Assembly (NCBI GenBank): GCA_021770345.1
Contig: JAETRD010000006.1
Location: 221,454 to 285,453, forward strand
Origin: Lachnospiraceae bacterium
Lineage (GTDB): Bacteria > Bacillota > Clostridia > Lachnospirales > Lachnospiraceae
Length of the DNA stretch: 64,000 nt
Direction of reading: 5' to 3'
Part shown: piece by piece, positions 8,841-17,544 of the stretch
Position numbering within the stretch: the stretch's first letter is position 1
Layout of the letters: each line of letters opens with the position of its first letter
The notes under the pieces: generated by a model
Database searches by the model: none
What the model saw: the letters and a program-made list of their open reading frames with translations, nothing else
What the model was told of the DNA's origin: nothing
Made by a program: the position numbers and the translations under genes

Positions 8841-9740
8841 ATGGAAAAAAACAAAGGTATGATTCGGGATGAATTTCAGAGAACCGCAAACAGGGTGTCA
8901 ATCGTCACAATCACGGGAAACGCGATATTGTCCATGATCAAGCTTTTCGCCGGGATGCTTGCGCATTCCGGTGCAATGATCAGCGACGCGGTGCACTCTG
9001 CGTCGGATGTGTTCAGCACCGTCATCGTGATGATCGGTATCCGGCTGGCGGCGAAGGAATCCGACCGGGAGCATCCGTACGGACACGAGCGGCTCGAGTG
9101 TGTCGCGGCAATTATTTTGTCGATGGTTCTTTTTATAACGGGGCTCGGAATCGGCAGGGAGGCGCTGAAAAATATTTTCGGAGGTGATTACGAACGGCTG
9201 CAGATACCGGGGATCGCTGCGCTGGCTGCGGCGGTTCTCTCAATTGTCAGCAAGGAAGCGATGTACTGGTATACAAGGTATTACGCCAAAAAGATTGACT
9301 CGAGCGCGCTGATGGCGGATGCATGGCATCACCGCTCCGACGCGCTCTCGTCCGTCGGTGCCCTGATCGGAATCGTCGGCGCGCGGCTTGGCTATCCGGT
9401 GATGGATTCCGTGGCCAGTCTGGTGATTTTCGGATTTATCGCGAAGGCCGCCTTTGATATTTTTAAGGATGCCGTGGATAAGATGGTAGATCATTCCTGT
9501 GACGAGGAAACGGAGCGGCAGATTTATGACTGCGTGATGGAAAATGATCATGTGCTCGGAATTGACCTGCTGCAGACCCGTATCTTCGGAAATAAGATTT
9601 ATGTGGATGTGGAGATTCAGGTGGATGGTTTATACAGTCTGCAGGAGGCGCATGAGATCGCGGAGCTGGTGCACGAAAAGATCGAGCGGGAGTTTCAGAA
9701 GGTAAAGCACATTATGGTGCATGTAAATCCGAAAGAGTAG
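8841..9740 (+). CDS. Cation diffusion facilitator (CDF) family metal exporter
   Basis: 299-residue inner-membrane proton-coupled exporter of divalent metal ions. Six membrane segments fill residues ~15-210; the transport-site motifs are visible in helix 2 (DAVHSASD) and helix 5 (DAWHHRSDALSS), and the cytoplasmic ferredoxin-like C-terminal domain follows (VDVEIQVDG, ending in KHIMVHVN). The HSASD/HHRSD pairs are typical of the Zn/Co/Ni/Fe-type branch. GGAGG lies 8 bases before ATG. Expression is expected only when the upstream NiCo riboswitch binds metal, which argues for Ni, Co or Fe as the physiological cargo rather than Zn. Confidence 0.95.
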   Translation: MEKNKGMIRDEFQRTANRVSIVTITGNAILSMIKLFAGMLAHSGAMISDAVHSASDVFSTVIVMIGIRLAAKESDREHPYGHERLECVAAIILSMVLFITGLGIGREALKNIFGGDYERLQIPGIAALAAAVLSIVSKEAMYWYTRYYAKKIDSSALMADAWHHRSDALSSVGALIGIVGARLGYPVMDSVASLVIFGFIAKAAFDIFKDAVDKMVDHSCDEETERQIYDCVMENDHVLGIDLLQTRIFGNKIYVDVEIQVDGLYSLQEAHEIAELVHEKIEREFQKVKHIMVHVNPKE

Positions 9741-9813
9741 AAAGCCGCATCTTGGATGGCAGGAAGATAGACTGTAATCAAATATGTTAAATCATGATTT
9801 GAGGAGTGACATT

Positions 9814-10701
9814 ATGATAGAGGTGTTATTCGGAGAAAGTGAAGCGGCATCGATGAGGGCGGCAAAAAGTACCGTCATCACAGGTAAGGTTGACGGGCCC
9901 ACAGCTGTATGGGCAGCCGGAAAAAAGAAACCGCCGGAACGAGAGAATTGCGGATGGATTGAGGGAACGGCAGAGGAGGTTATCTGTCTCGGTTTCTTAT
10001 TGGACGTTGGTGATATCAGGGAAGATATAAGCAGTGAGTATCGCAGGCATCTGATTTATTCCATGTATGCACAACAGCAGTGGGGAAAAGAGGAAGAAAC
10101 GGACGCATCACTGATGCGGCTGTGTGATCACTATTGTGCGGAACTGGAGCGTCTGAAGGCATATTTGGCAGAGGGGAACCCCATCCGGGTGTGGTACAGT
10201 GACGCGCCGTATTCCAGGTGTGGCTTTTACCATTTGTGCGCTTGTCTTCAAAAATATCAGAATGAGATATGTGTCGTAAAACTGCCCGAATATCGGATCC
10301 GCACCGATCATGCTATCGTATCTTATAAAAATTGGGGAGAGGTTGCCGCAGAAGAATTTTTCGGATTTTTAACCTGCGAAAAGAAATTATCCGCGGAAGA
10401 AATTCGGATGTATGCCATGCTATGGAGCATTCTGCAGGAAGATAACAGTCCCTTACGGGCGGTCGTCAACGGAAAACTGACGGGGGTGCCGGAAGATTTT
10501 TATGATTTTCTGATCCGGAAAAGAATAACCCAAAAACCGATCAAAGAGGCAAGATTGATCGGTGATATTCTTGGATATAACCAGCTTGGAGTCGGGGACT
10601 GGTGGTATGCCAAACGAATCGATCACCTGATTGGGACCGGAAAAATCAAAGTTGTTGAAGATTCGGAGAATAAATACGCGAGAACAATCCGTTTGGCATA
10701 G
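9814..10701 (+). CDS. DUF1835/DUF3658-type protein
   Basis: 295-residue soluble protein. The start MIEVLFGES, the internal RVWYSDAPYSRCGFYHLCA and the C-terminal half fit the paired DUF1835 (N-terminal) and DUF3658 (C-terminal) architecture common in Firmicutes; no biochemical role is established for it. The ATG at 9814 is preferred over an in-frame ATG at 9784 because GAGGAG at 9801-9806 sits 7 bases before it. It stands alone after the CDF gene, with a short gap and no terminator, and converges on the MerR gene. Confidence 0.75.
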   Translation: MIEVLFGESEAASMRAAKSTVITGKVDGPTAVWAAGKKKPPERENCGWIEGTAEEVICLGFLLDVGDIREDISSEYRRHLIYSMYAQQQWGKEEETDASLMRLCDHYCAELERLKAYLAEGNPIRVWYSDAPYSRCGFYHLCACLQKYQNEICVVKLPEYRIRTDHAIVSYKNWGEVAAEEFFGFLTCEKKLSAEEIRMYAMLWSILQEDNSPLRAVVNGKLTGVPEDFYDFLIRKRITQKPIKEARLIGDILGYNQLGVGDWWYAKRIDHLIGTGKIKVVEDSENKYARTIRLA

Positions 10702-10728
10702 TATAATAGAAGTTTTATCCTGATTTAA

Positions 10729-11565
10729 TTAATGTACTCTTTTGCGGGGCGCAAGGATTCCGAATGCCAGTACGCCGATCAGCACGGCGGTATCTGCGAG
10801 CAGGACAAACGCGATGTTTTTTACAATCCCATACACAAACAGCACGGTAAAAAGTTCCGCCGACAGCATGAGAAAACAGAGGTAGTTCGACAGATATTCG
10901 GCGATAAGTGTTCCGCGGGGAAACGCCGTGCACATTTTTGTATAGATGACAGGCTTTACAAAAACGCGGACGAAGAGACAGGCCAGCGGACAGGCAAACA
11001 TAAATTTTTTGTCCGCATAAGAAACGGCGCCTCCGTTGCTCCACTGAATCGGTATTTCATCCGGCAGGTCTGGATAAGTCAGGACGGCAAGCATAAGGCA
11101 CAGCAGTGCGATGACAGTCCAGGTGATCAGGCTGCCCCACAGGTACAGGAATCCGACCGAATCCAGCTTGAAAATCGTTTTGTGTTCGCTCCAATAGGGT
11201 GTCAAATCGGCCACATATTTTTCCGGATGCAGGTTGTCATAACTGACGCTCCCGTCTTTTTGGATTTTTTCGCAGATTGCTTTTGCGCGGCTTAAATCTT
11301 CTATCAGGAGTCGAAGGGAAGAGGTCTGCGTTTCTATGAGTTCCGCCAGAGGAGTTTTTTGGGACTGGACGAGGCGGATGTCCTCGACAGAGATTCCCAG
11401 CGTGCGCAGAAACGCAATTTTTTTGATGGTTTCGATATCCTTTTTTGAATAATCCCTGTATCCGTTTTTCTCGTTTCGTGACGGTTCGATCAGCTTTTCT
11501 TTTTCATAAAACCGGATATTGGAACGCGTCAATCCGGTTTCTTTTTCGACTTCTTTTATTGTCAT
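10729..11565 (-). CDS. MerR-family regulator fused to a membrane domain (DUF1648-like)
   Basis: 278 residues. The N-terminal winged HTH is classic MerR (MTIKEVEKETGLTRSNIRFYEKEKLI, then the wing and the dimer helix to ~residue 100). The C-terminal half has four or so membrane helices and the loop LPDEIPIQWSNGG, which resembles the DUF1648 signature of SdpI/YhgE-type membrane proteins. A DNA-binding domain tethered to the membrane suggests direct sensing of an envelope or lipid-borne signal; that is inference. AGGAGG lies 9 bases before the start. Its own promoter carries a MerR operator (11626-11656). Confidence 0.85.
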   Translation of the reverse strand: MTIKEVEKETGLTRSNIRFYEKEKLIEPSRNEKNGYRDYSKKDIETIKKIAFLRTLGISVEDIRLVQSQKTPLAELIETQTSSLRLLIEDLSRAKAICEKIQKDGSVSYDNLHPEKYVADLTPYWSEHKTIFKLDSVGFLYLWGSLITWTVIALLCLMLAVLTYPDLPDEIPIQWSNGGAVSYADKKFMFACPLACLFVRVFVKPVIYTKMCTAFPRGTLIAEYLSNYLCFLMLSAELFTVLFVYGIVKNIAFVLLADTAVLIGVLAFGILAPRKRVH

Positions 11566-11625
11566 GCCTGCTGCCTCCTTCTTTCATTTTGCGATGTCTC
11601 ACAGATCTGACTGTGATTCTTTTTC

Positions 11626-11656
11626 ATTATAAGGTGTCAACAAGGTTTACAGTCAA
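11626..11656 (-). promoter_or_regulatory. MerR-type promoter/operator with 19-bp spacer
   Basis: On the minus strand TTGACT (11656-11651), exactly 19 bp, then TATAAT (11631-11626). Inside the spacer is the dyad TGTAAAC-CTT-GTTGACA (11651-11635). An over-long 19-bp spacer with a central dyad is the hallmark of promoters that MerR proteins untwist, here pointing at the MerR gene itself (autoregulation). Confidence 0.8.
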
Positions 11657-11809
11657 GGGTTTATCAAAATTTGAAATACCAAAATTTGGAGGTGAATGGA
11701 GAAATTTAAGAAACACTTTACTGGAATTGTGTGCAGGCGTGTGGTAGAATAATACAGCAAAATATATGCATGTGGAGGAAGATTGACAGGTTCAATCCGG
11801 AATTAAAGA

Positions 11810-12490
11810 ATGAAACGATATATAGTCAGCTGTCTTTTACTCCTGCTGCCGGTTCTTTTTTCAGCCTGCAGTAAAAATACAGACGGCGCAGGGAGCAGCG
11901 CGCAGGGCAGCGCGTCGGAGGAATCTGTGTCCGAAGTAATCGGGGATGCGGACGGCGATTTCCGTGAAATCTACGCACAGACAGTCAGGGAGAACATGGG
12001 GGAGGACATCCTGTTTTCGCTGATTTATCTCGATGACGACGAGGTTCCGGAGCTGGTTGTGTATGACAGCTTCTATGGGAGCTGTTCGATTTATACAATA
12101 AAAGATGACGCGGCAGTCTGCCTGATGGATCAGATGACCGCCGTGGAACTGACCTATTTTGAGCAAAGCGGCGTTGTGGCGCTGTTTGCGCGCTGGAACG
12201 GCGGCGGTGACGAGGGCGGCTACGGGTGGTATTACTATCAGCTGACAGACGGCGATATCGTCACGGACGATTCCGTGCCGGCGCTTGGCTTCACATACAA
12301 TGCGCTTTCCGACGAGGCGGGCGTATACACGGGCAGAGGAGTTACCGACTATACCTGTGCGGGGCGGGAGTGCGATGAGGCGGCGTATCGGGAAAAGGCG
12401 GACGCGCTTGGCATCACGGAGGACGGAGGTCGGGTCTGCTGGGAGAATGCGGTTTCCGGAGAAGAAATGCGGTCACTGCTCACGGAGTGA
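11810..12490 (+). CDS. Putative lipoprotein, function unknown
   Basis: 226 residues. A lipoprotein signal peptide ends in the lipobox LFSAC (Cys at residue 20), followed by a Ser/Gly/Glu linker and a globular domain. That domain contains LIYLDDDEVPELVVYD, a pattern seen in many uncharacterised Firmicutes lipoproteins and reminiscent of FG-GAP/VCBS-like Asp-rich loops. I cannot assign a function. The ribosome binding site is weak (AAAGA), and the ATG at 11810 is chosen for its signal peptide. It lies divergent from the MerR gene and could belong to its regulon; nothing in the sequence proves that. Confidence 0.7.
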   Translation: MKRYIVSCLLLLLPVLFSACSKNTDGAGSSAQGSASEESVSEVIGDADGDFREIYAQTVRENMGEDILFSLIYLDDDEVPELVVYDSFYGSCSIYTIKDDAAVCLMDQMTAVELTYFEQSGVVALFARWNGGGDEGGYGWYYYQLTDGDIVTDDSVPALGFTYNALSDEAGVYTGRGVTDYTCAGRECDEAAYREKADALGITEDGGRVCWENAVSGEEMRSLLTE

Positions 12491-12565
12491 GCGGCAGCGA
12501 AACACCTGATTTTTCCGATGAAGAAATAAAAATATAAACACGATTTAAAATCCAGGGAGGGAACA

Positions 12566-13339
12566 ATGGGACTGATAACGCAACAATCCATTGCAGAACA
12601 AACGGATAGGGCGCAGGGCGAAATGTCCGTTGCAGAACAAACGGATAGGGCGCAGGGCGCCATATCCGTTGTAGAACAAAAGGACGGTTCGCAGGGCGAA
12701 GTGTCCGTTGTTTTGGCGTCCGGATCTCCGCGGCGCAGGGAGCTGCTCGCACAGCTTGGGCTCGAATTTGAGGTGTGCCCGGCGCGGGGCGAGGAGATCA
12801 CGACGAAGGAAACGCCTGCGGAGGTGGTAAAAGAGCTTGCCGGACAGAAAGCAAGAGAGGTGGCCTCCCTGATCAAAAGCTATGAGGCGGGGCACCCGGA
12901 GCTTGTGACGCCGCGGGATATCCTTGTGCTCGGGGCGGACACGGTCGTAAGCTGCGCTGCGGAGGGCGGCCGGGAGGTGATTCTCGGAAAACCGAAGGAC
13001 GAGGCGGACGCATTCCGGATGCTGTCGCTGCTTTCCGGGAAAACACATTCGGTTTATACGGGCGTGGCGGTCGTTCTTATGGATGCTTCCGGAAAAGCGG
13101 GGGAGTTTTCCTTTTTCGAGGAGACAAGGGTGACGATACGCGCCATGAGCGAGGAGGAAATCCGCTGGTACATTGCGACCGGGGAGCCGATGGACAAGGC
13201 CGGCGCTTACGGGATTCAGGGGAAATGTGCGATTTTTGTTGACAAAATCGAAGGTGACTATAATAATGTGGTAGGGCTTCCGGTGGCAGCCGTTTACCGG
13301 GAGTTGAAAAAGCTTGGAATCAACCTGGTTTTATCATAG
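12566..13339 (+). CDS. maf: Maf-like nucleoside triphosphate pyrophosphatase with repeat-expanded N-terminus
   Basis: Maf/YhdE/YceF proteins hydrolyse non-canonical or methylated nucleotides (house-cleaning) and have been linked to septum formation. The family start motif SVVLASGSPRRRELL appears only at about residue 46; GADTVVS, GKPKDEADAFRML, and the ending region KAGAYGIQGKCA, NNVVGLPV complete the fold. The 46 extra residues consist of three copies of a 13-residue unit (AEQTDRAQG core) encoded by 39-bp repeats. AGGGAGGG sits 6 bases before the ATG at 12566, so the extension is expected to be translated. It begins an apparent operon running to the ABC-F gene. Confidence 0.92.
   Translation: MGLITQQSIAEQTDRAQGEMSVAEQTDRAQGAISVVEQKDGSQGEVSVVLASGSPRRRELLAQLGLEFEVCPARGEEITTKETPAEVVKELAGQKAREVASLIKSYEAGHPELVTPRDILVLGADTVVSCAAEGGREVILGKPKDEADAFRMLSLLSGKTHSVYTGVAVVLMDASGKAGEFSFFEETRVTIRAMSEEEIRWYIATGEPMDKAGAYGIQGKCAIFVDKIEGDYNNVVGLPVAAVYRELKKLGINLVLS
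12587..12714 (+). repeat. 39-bp tandem repeats in the 5' end of maf
   Basis: Units begin at 12587, 12626 and 12665 (period exactly 39 bp), each opening with TCCRTTG and containing GCGCAGGGCG or a near copy. The authentic Maf core begins with the same TCCGTTG at 12704. Units 1 and 2 differ at few positions; unit 3 is more divergent. Confidence 0.95.
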
Positions 13340-13368
13340 GAAGATTACGGAAAGGCGGGGAGTGGCGT

Positions 13369-13629
13369 ATGGTGTATGAGGAGGCATGTCTGAACGCGTT
13401 TCTGGCACGGCAGGGGCAGCTTTTCGCGGAGCCTGTCGCGGAGACGTTAGAGGAGGCGGACGCATTTTTGGAGGACTGCATGGCGGTTGTGTGTAAAAAT
13501 AAAAAAGAAGTGCGAAGATATTTCGAGGAGGCGGGAACCGATATCTGCGGGATGAGCGAGAACGAGCTTTTGGAGGCCAGCGAAGTATTTGAGATCGGGG
13601 ACGGAAGATATCTGATTGTGGAAGCATAG
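13369..13629 (+). CDS. Small conserved-looking protein, function unknown
   Basis: 86 residues, acidic, mostly alpha-helical by eye, with two internal Cys residues (ECDCM-type spacing is not metal-like). It lies 29 bases after maf and 67 bases before the FAD oxidoreductase, all on the same strand, so it is part of that operon. GGCGGGGAG precedes the ATG by 7 bases. No domain is recognised; the strict co-direction and good ribosome binding site are the support for it being real. Confidence 0.65.
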   Translation: MVYEEACLNAFLARQGQLFAEPVAETLEEADAFLEDCMAVVCKNKKEVRRYFEEAGTDICGMSENELLEASEVFEIGDGRYLIVEA

Positions 13630-13696
13630 GCGAATTACTTCTATGCGAGAACAAAGTCGGCGTGGGCGTGGCACACGCTGCAGAAATGGGGGAAAG

Positions 13697-15094
13697 ATGA
13701 AGAATTATGATGTGATTATTATCGGCGCGGGGCCGTCCGGCATTTTCTGCGCGTACGAGCTGATTCATGCAAGACGGGACTTAAAGGTTCTGATGATAGA
13801 GAAGGGGAGAAGGATTGAGAAACGGACCTGTCCGAAGCGCAAGACAAAGGTCTGCGTGGGCTGTACGCCCTGCTCCATCACGACTGGATTTGCGGGAGCC
13901 GGTGCGTTTTCCGACGGGAAGCTCTCGCTCTCCCCGGATGTGGGCGGCAATCTGCCGGAGATTCTGGGCTATGACAGGACGGTCGAGCTGTTGAAGGAGT
14001 CGGATGACATTTATCTGAAATTCGGTGCGGACACCAAGGTGTACGGTGTGGACAAGGAGAAAGAAATCCGCGAGATACGCAGAAAAGCGATCAATGCGAA
14101 TCTGAAATTAATCGAGTGCCCGATCCGTCATCTCGGGACCGAGGAGGGCTACAAGATTTATTCGAGACTCCAGGAGCATTTGCTTGCGGAGGGCGTCGAG
14201 ATGATGTTTGACACGATGGTGCAGGATATTATTATCGAAGACAACCGGGTAAAGGGAATTCTCACCGATAAAGGCGAGACCTGCATGGCCCCGGAAGTGA
14301 TCTCCGCGGTGGGGCGCGAGGGTGCGGACTGGTTTTCCCATATCTGCACGCAGCATGACATCGAGACGCAGGTCGGGACCGTCGACGTGGGTGTCCGCGT
14401 GGAGGTCCGCGACGAGGTGATGGAATTTCTGAACGAAAATCTCTATGAGGCGAAGCTTGTGTACCATACGCCGACGTTTGACGACAAGGTGCGCACGTTC
14501 TGTACCAATCCGTCCGGCGAGGTCGCGACCGAATACTACGACAACGGGCTTGCTGTCGTAAACGGGCATGCCTATAAATCGAAGGAGCTTAAGACAAACA
14601 ACACCAATTTTGCCATTCTCGTGTCGAAGAATTTCACGAAACCGTTCAAGACGCCGATTGAGTACGGCAAACAGATTGCGCAGCTGTCGAATATGCTCTG
14701 CGACGGCAGGATTCTGGTGCAGACCTTCGGGGATTTCCGACGGGGAAGAAGAACGACAGAGGAGCGCCTTTGCAGGAATAATCTGATTCCGACGTTAAAG
14801 GACGCCGTGCCGGGAGACTTATCGCTGGTGTTCCCGCACCGCATTATGGTGGACATCGAGGAGATGATTCTGGCGCTGGACAAAGTGACGCCCGGACTTG
14901 CGAGTGACGAGACGCTGCTCTATGGAGTGGAGGTGAAGTTTTACTCAAATAAGGTAGTTGTGAATACGGATTTTGAGACGAGCGTAAAGGGGCTTCGCGC
15001 GATCGGCGACGGTGCGTCCGTGACACGCGGACTGCAGCAGGCGTCCGCGAACGGTATTTCCGTGGCGAGAAGCATTTTAAAGACGATGGAATAA
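13697..15094 (+). CDS. FAD-dependent oxidoreductase (COG2509-type)
   Basis: 465 residues. The N-terminal dinucleotide-binding motif VIIIGAGPSGIFCAYEL marks the FAD-binding Rossmann fold. A Cys cluster CPKRKTKVCVGCTPC (residues ~41-55) and GFAGAGAFSDGKL follow; the C-terminal GLRAIGDGASVTRGLQQASANG is the second FAD-contact motif. This matches the 'uncharacterised FAD-dependent dehydrogenase' group; the substrate is unknown. The start at 13697 is preferred over one further upstream because GGGGGAAAG lies just before it and the Rossmann motif then begins at residue 5, as is usual. Confidence 0.88.
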   Translation: MKNYDVIIIGAGPSGIFCAYELIHARRDLKVLMIEKGRRIEKRTCPKRKTKVCVGCTPCSITTGFAGAGAFSDGKLSLSPDVGGNLPEILGYDRTVELLKESDDIYLKFGADTKVYGVDKEKEIREIRRKAINANLKLIECPIRHLGTEEGYKIYSRLQEHLLAEGVEMMFDTMVQDIIIEDNRVKGILTDKGETCMAPEVISAVGREGADWFSHICTQHDIETQVGTVDVGVRVEVRDEVMEFLNENLYEAKLVYHTPTFDDKVRTFCTNPSGEVATEYYDNGLAVVNGHAYKSKELKTNNTNFAILVSKNFTKPFKTPIEYGKQIAQLSNMLCDGRILVQTFGDFRRGRRTTEERLCRNNLIPTLKDAVPGDLSLVFPHRIMVDIEEMILALDKVTPGLASDETLLYGVEVKFYSNKVVVNTDFETSVKGLRAIGDGASVTRGLQQASANGISVARSILKTME

Positions 15095-15109
15095 CGACGG
15101 GTGCTTACG

Positions 15110-16102
15110 ATGAAGAGAAAAAATACATGCGGCCTGATATGCGCGGCGCTTTTGCTTGCGGTACTGCCTGCGGGATGTCAGGTTGGAAATCGTAATGTTG
15201 TCGTGATGAGCACGATGAGCAGCAAGCAGGTATTTCAGATCGGGGGAAGAGAGTGCAGTTTAAAGGAGGCGCGGGTCTATCTGTGCAATTACGCTAACAT
15301 TTACGGTACGGCTTACACGATTGATTTGTGGCAGCATGATTTCGGCGCGTATTCCCTGGAGGATTATATTAAGGATATCACGCTCAGCGAGCTGACGCGG
15401 GTGTACTGCATGGATTTGCTTGCGGAGTCGAGGGAGATTGGCCTGACGGAGGAGGAACTTAAGAAAACCGCGGAGGCCGCGGAGGAATATTACGCATCCC
15501 TGACGCGGGACGAGATTCTCTATATGGAAGTCACCGAAGCCGACATCAGGGAGTACTATGAGCACTATGCGCTGGCGCAGAAGCTTTACAATTCTCTGAC
15601 CGGCGAGGTCAACGAGGAGGTCAGCGACGACGAGGCCCGCGTGATGGAGATTATGCAGATTTATGTGTCGGATCAGGCGAAGGCAATGCATGTACAGCAA
15701 AAGCTCGCGGCAGGGGATGATTTTGCCGCGGTGGCTGGAAATTACAACGAGCTTCCGGCGATACAGGTCTCGGTTGCGCGGGATGATCTGCCAAAGGAGG
15801 TCGAAGAGATTGCCTTTCAGTTGGACGACAACGAGATTTCCGACCGGATTGAAGTAGAAAACGGCTACTATTTTATCAAATGTCTGAATAAATATGATGT
15901 GGAGCAGACGGAGGCGAATAAGTCAAACATCGTCGAGAAGCGTGAGAAGGAAGCGTTTGACGATGTGTACCACGAATTTACGGCGGGCCTTAGTTCCTAT
16001 CTGAACGAGGAGGCCTGGGAGGAAGTGCGCTTAGACGCCGGAGAGGAGATAGCGACGACCGGTTTTTTTGAGATATATGAGAAATATTGCAGCGGCATCT
16101 GA
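15110..16102 (+). CDS. Peptidyl-prolyl isomerase-like foldase lipoprotein (PrsA/SurA type)
   Basis: 330 residues. Signal peptide with lipobox LPAGC (Cys ~residue 22), an alpha-helical SurA-N-like region with alternating acidic helices, and a parvulin/PpiC-like C-terminal half (DDFAAVAGNYNE, then ENGYYFIKCLNKYD). It would assist folding of exported proteins at the outer face of the membrane. Isomerase key residues are not well conserved by eye, so it may act mainly as a chaperone. The ATG at 15110 gives the better signal peptide; a GTG at 15101 is also possible. Its end overlaps the potential upstream start region of the MATE gene. Confidence 0.8.
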   Translation: MKRKNTCGLICAALLLAVLPAGCQVGNRNVVVMSTMSSKQVFQIGGRECSLKEARVYLCNYANIYGTAYTIDLWQHDFGAYSLEDYIKDITLSELTRVYCMDLLAESREIGLTEEELKKTAEAAEEYYASLTRDEILYMEVTEADIREYYEHYALAQKLYNSLTGEVNEEVSDDEARVMEIMQIYVSDQAKAMHVQQKLAAGDDFAAVAGNYNELPAIQVSVARDDLPKEVEEIAFQLDDNEISDRIEVENGYYFIKCLNKYDVEQTEANKSNIVEKREKEAFDDVYHEFTAGLSSYLNEEAWEEVRLDAGEEIATTGFFEIYEKYCSGI

Positions 16103-16133
16103 GGCGGGCTGCAGAAAGGGCATAAGAACGGAC

Positions 16134-17486
16134 ATGACAAAGGATATGACGAGCGGTTCTCCGATGAAACTGATTTTGGGATTTTCGGTGCCGCTGCTGT
16201 TCGGGTTTTTATTTCAGCAGTTTTACAATCTGATGGATACACTGATTGTAGGGCGGTTTCTTGGAGTGGATGCGCTGGCATCGGTGGGGTCGACCGGCTC
16301 CGTCAACTTTCTGATTATCGGGTTTTGTATGGGGGTCTGCAACGGGTTTGCGATTCCTCTGGCACACCGTTTCGGGGCCGGAGATTACCGAGCGCTGCGG
16401 GCGTTTATGATGAACGCGGTGTATCTGTCCGCGATTTTTGCGGTGGTGATGACGGTGCTGACCGTGAGCTTTTGCCGGCCGATTCTGCAGCTGATGCGGA
16501 CGCCGGACAATATTATCGACGGCGCATACCGGTATATTGTGATCATCTTTGCGGGCATACCGGTGACATACCTCTACAATCTGGTGTCGGGAGTGATTCG
16601 TTCGATCGGGGACAGCAGGACGCCGGTCGTGTTTCTGACACTGGCCTCGGCCGTCAATATCGCGCTTGATCTGATTTTTATCGTGAGTCTTGGGATGGGA
16701 GTCGAGGGAGCTGCGCTTGCCACGGTGATTTCTCAGGCGGTCTCCGGGATCGGATGCCTGATCTACAGCCGGAAAAAGTTCGAGGTGCTGCGCACGGATG
16801 CGGATGAGCGGAGAATCAACACTTCCTATATGAAGACGCTCTGTAATATGGGAGTTCCGATGGGGTTGCAGTACTCGATCACCGCCATCGGGAGTGTGAT
16901 TTTACAGAGTGCGGTCAACAGCCTCGGCTCGAATGCGGTGGCGGCGATGACGGCGGGCTCGAAGATCAGCATGTTTTTCTGCTGCCCGTTTGATGCGCTC
17001 GGCTCGACGATGGCGACCTACGGCGGGCAGAACGTCGGGGCGAAGAAGATGGAGCGCATCTCCGGGGGATTGAAAGCGAGCTCGATTCTGGGCGTCGGGT
17101 ACGCGGTGTTTGCTTTTTTTGTGTTGCTTGCCTGCGGTTCGAAACTGGCCGGCTTTTTTGTGGAGACGGCGGTGCCGGAGGTGATTCGGAACGCACGGCT
17201 GTTTCTGGTCGCAAACAGCGCGTTTTATGTGGCGTTGGTCTTTGTGAACATCGTGCGGTTTTTGATTCAGGGCATGGGCTACAGCAAGTTCGCGGTTCTG
17301 GCGGGCGTTTTTGAGATGGCGGCCCGCACGCTTGTGGGGTTTGTGTTTGTGCCGCTATTCGGATTTCCGGCGGCCTGCTTTGCGAGCCCGGTGGCATGGG
17401 TCTTTGCGGACGCGTTTCTGTTCCCGGCATATGTGCATGTATTAAAAAAGACGAAGCGTATGCTCGGGGAACCGATGCACGGATAG
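16134..17486 (+). CDS. MATE-family multidrug/sodium efflux transporter
   Basis: About 450 residues with twelve membrane segments. Family landmarks: FQQFYNLMDTLIVGRFLGVDALASVG in the first two helices, the repeat at the start of the second half (QYSITAIGSVILQSAVNSLG) and GQNVGAKKMERI. MATE proteins export cationic drugs or toxins in exchange for Na+ or H+. The ATG at 16134 follows GAAAGGG at a long spacing; an earlier in-frame start at 16068 would overlap the foldase gene and add an unlikely polar leader. It lies in the same run as the foldase and uppP. Confidence 0.9.
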   Translation: MTKDMTSGSPMKLILGFSVPLLFGFLFQQFYNLMDTLIVGRFLGVDALASVGSTGSVNFLIIGFCMGVCNGFAIPLAHRFGAGDYRALRAFMMNAVYLSAIFAVVMTVLTVSFCRPILQLMRTPDNIIDGAYRYIVIIFAGIPVTYLYNLVSGVIRSIGDSRTPVVFLTLASAVNIALDLIFIVSLGMGVEGAALATVISQAVSGIGCLIYSRKKFEVLRTDADERRINTSYMKTLCNMGVPMGLQYSITAIGSVILQSAVNSLGSNAVAAMTAGSKISMFFCCPFDALGSTMATYGGQNVGAKKMERISGGLKASSILGVGYAVFAFFVLLACGSKLAGFFVETAVPEVIRNARLFLVANSAFYVALVFVNIVRFLIQGMGYSKFAVLAGVFEMAARTLVGFVFVPLFGFPAACFASPVAWVFADAFLFPAYVHVLKKTKRMLGEPMHG

Positions 17487-17544
17487 TCAGACACACGGCC
17501 TTTTGGGGCCTCTGCGGATTGGATGTCAGAGAGAAAGGAAAAAA

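Noticed and set aside
9784-9813. Earlier ATG for the DUF1835-type protein
   Set aside because: No ribosome binding site at a usable distance, whereas the ATG at 9814 has GAGGAG.
12587-12714. 39-bp repeats as a CRISPR-like array
   Set aside because: No spacers between units, units are contiguous and in frame with maf, and no cas genes are nearby.
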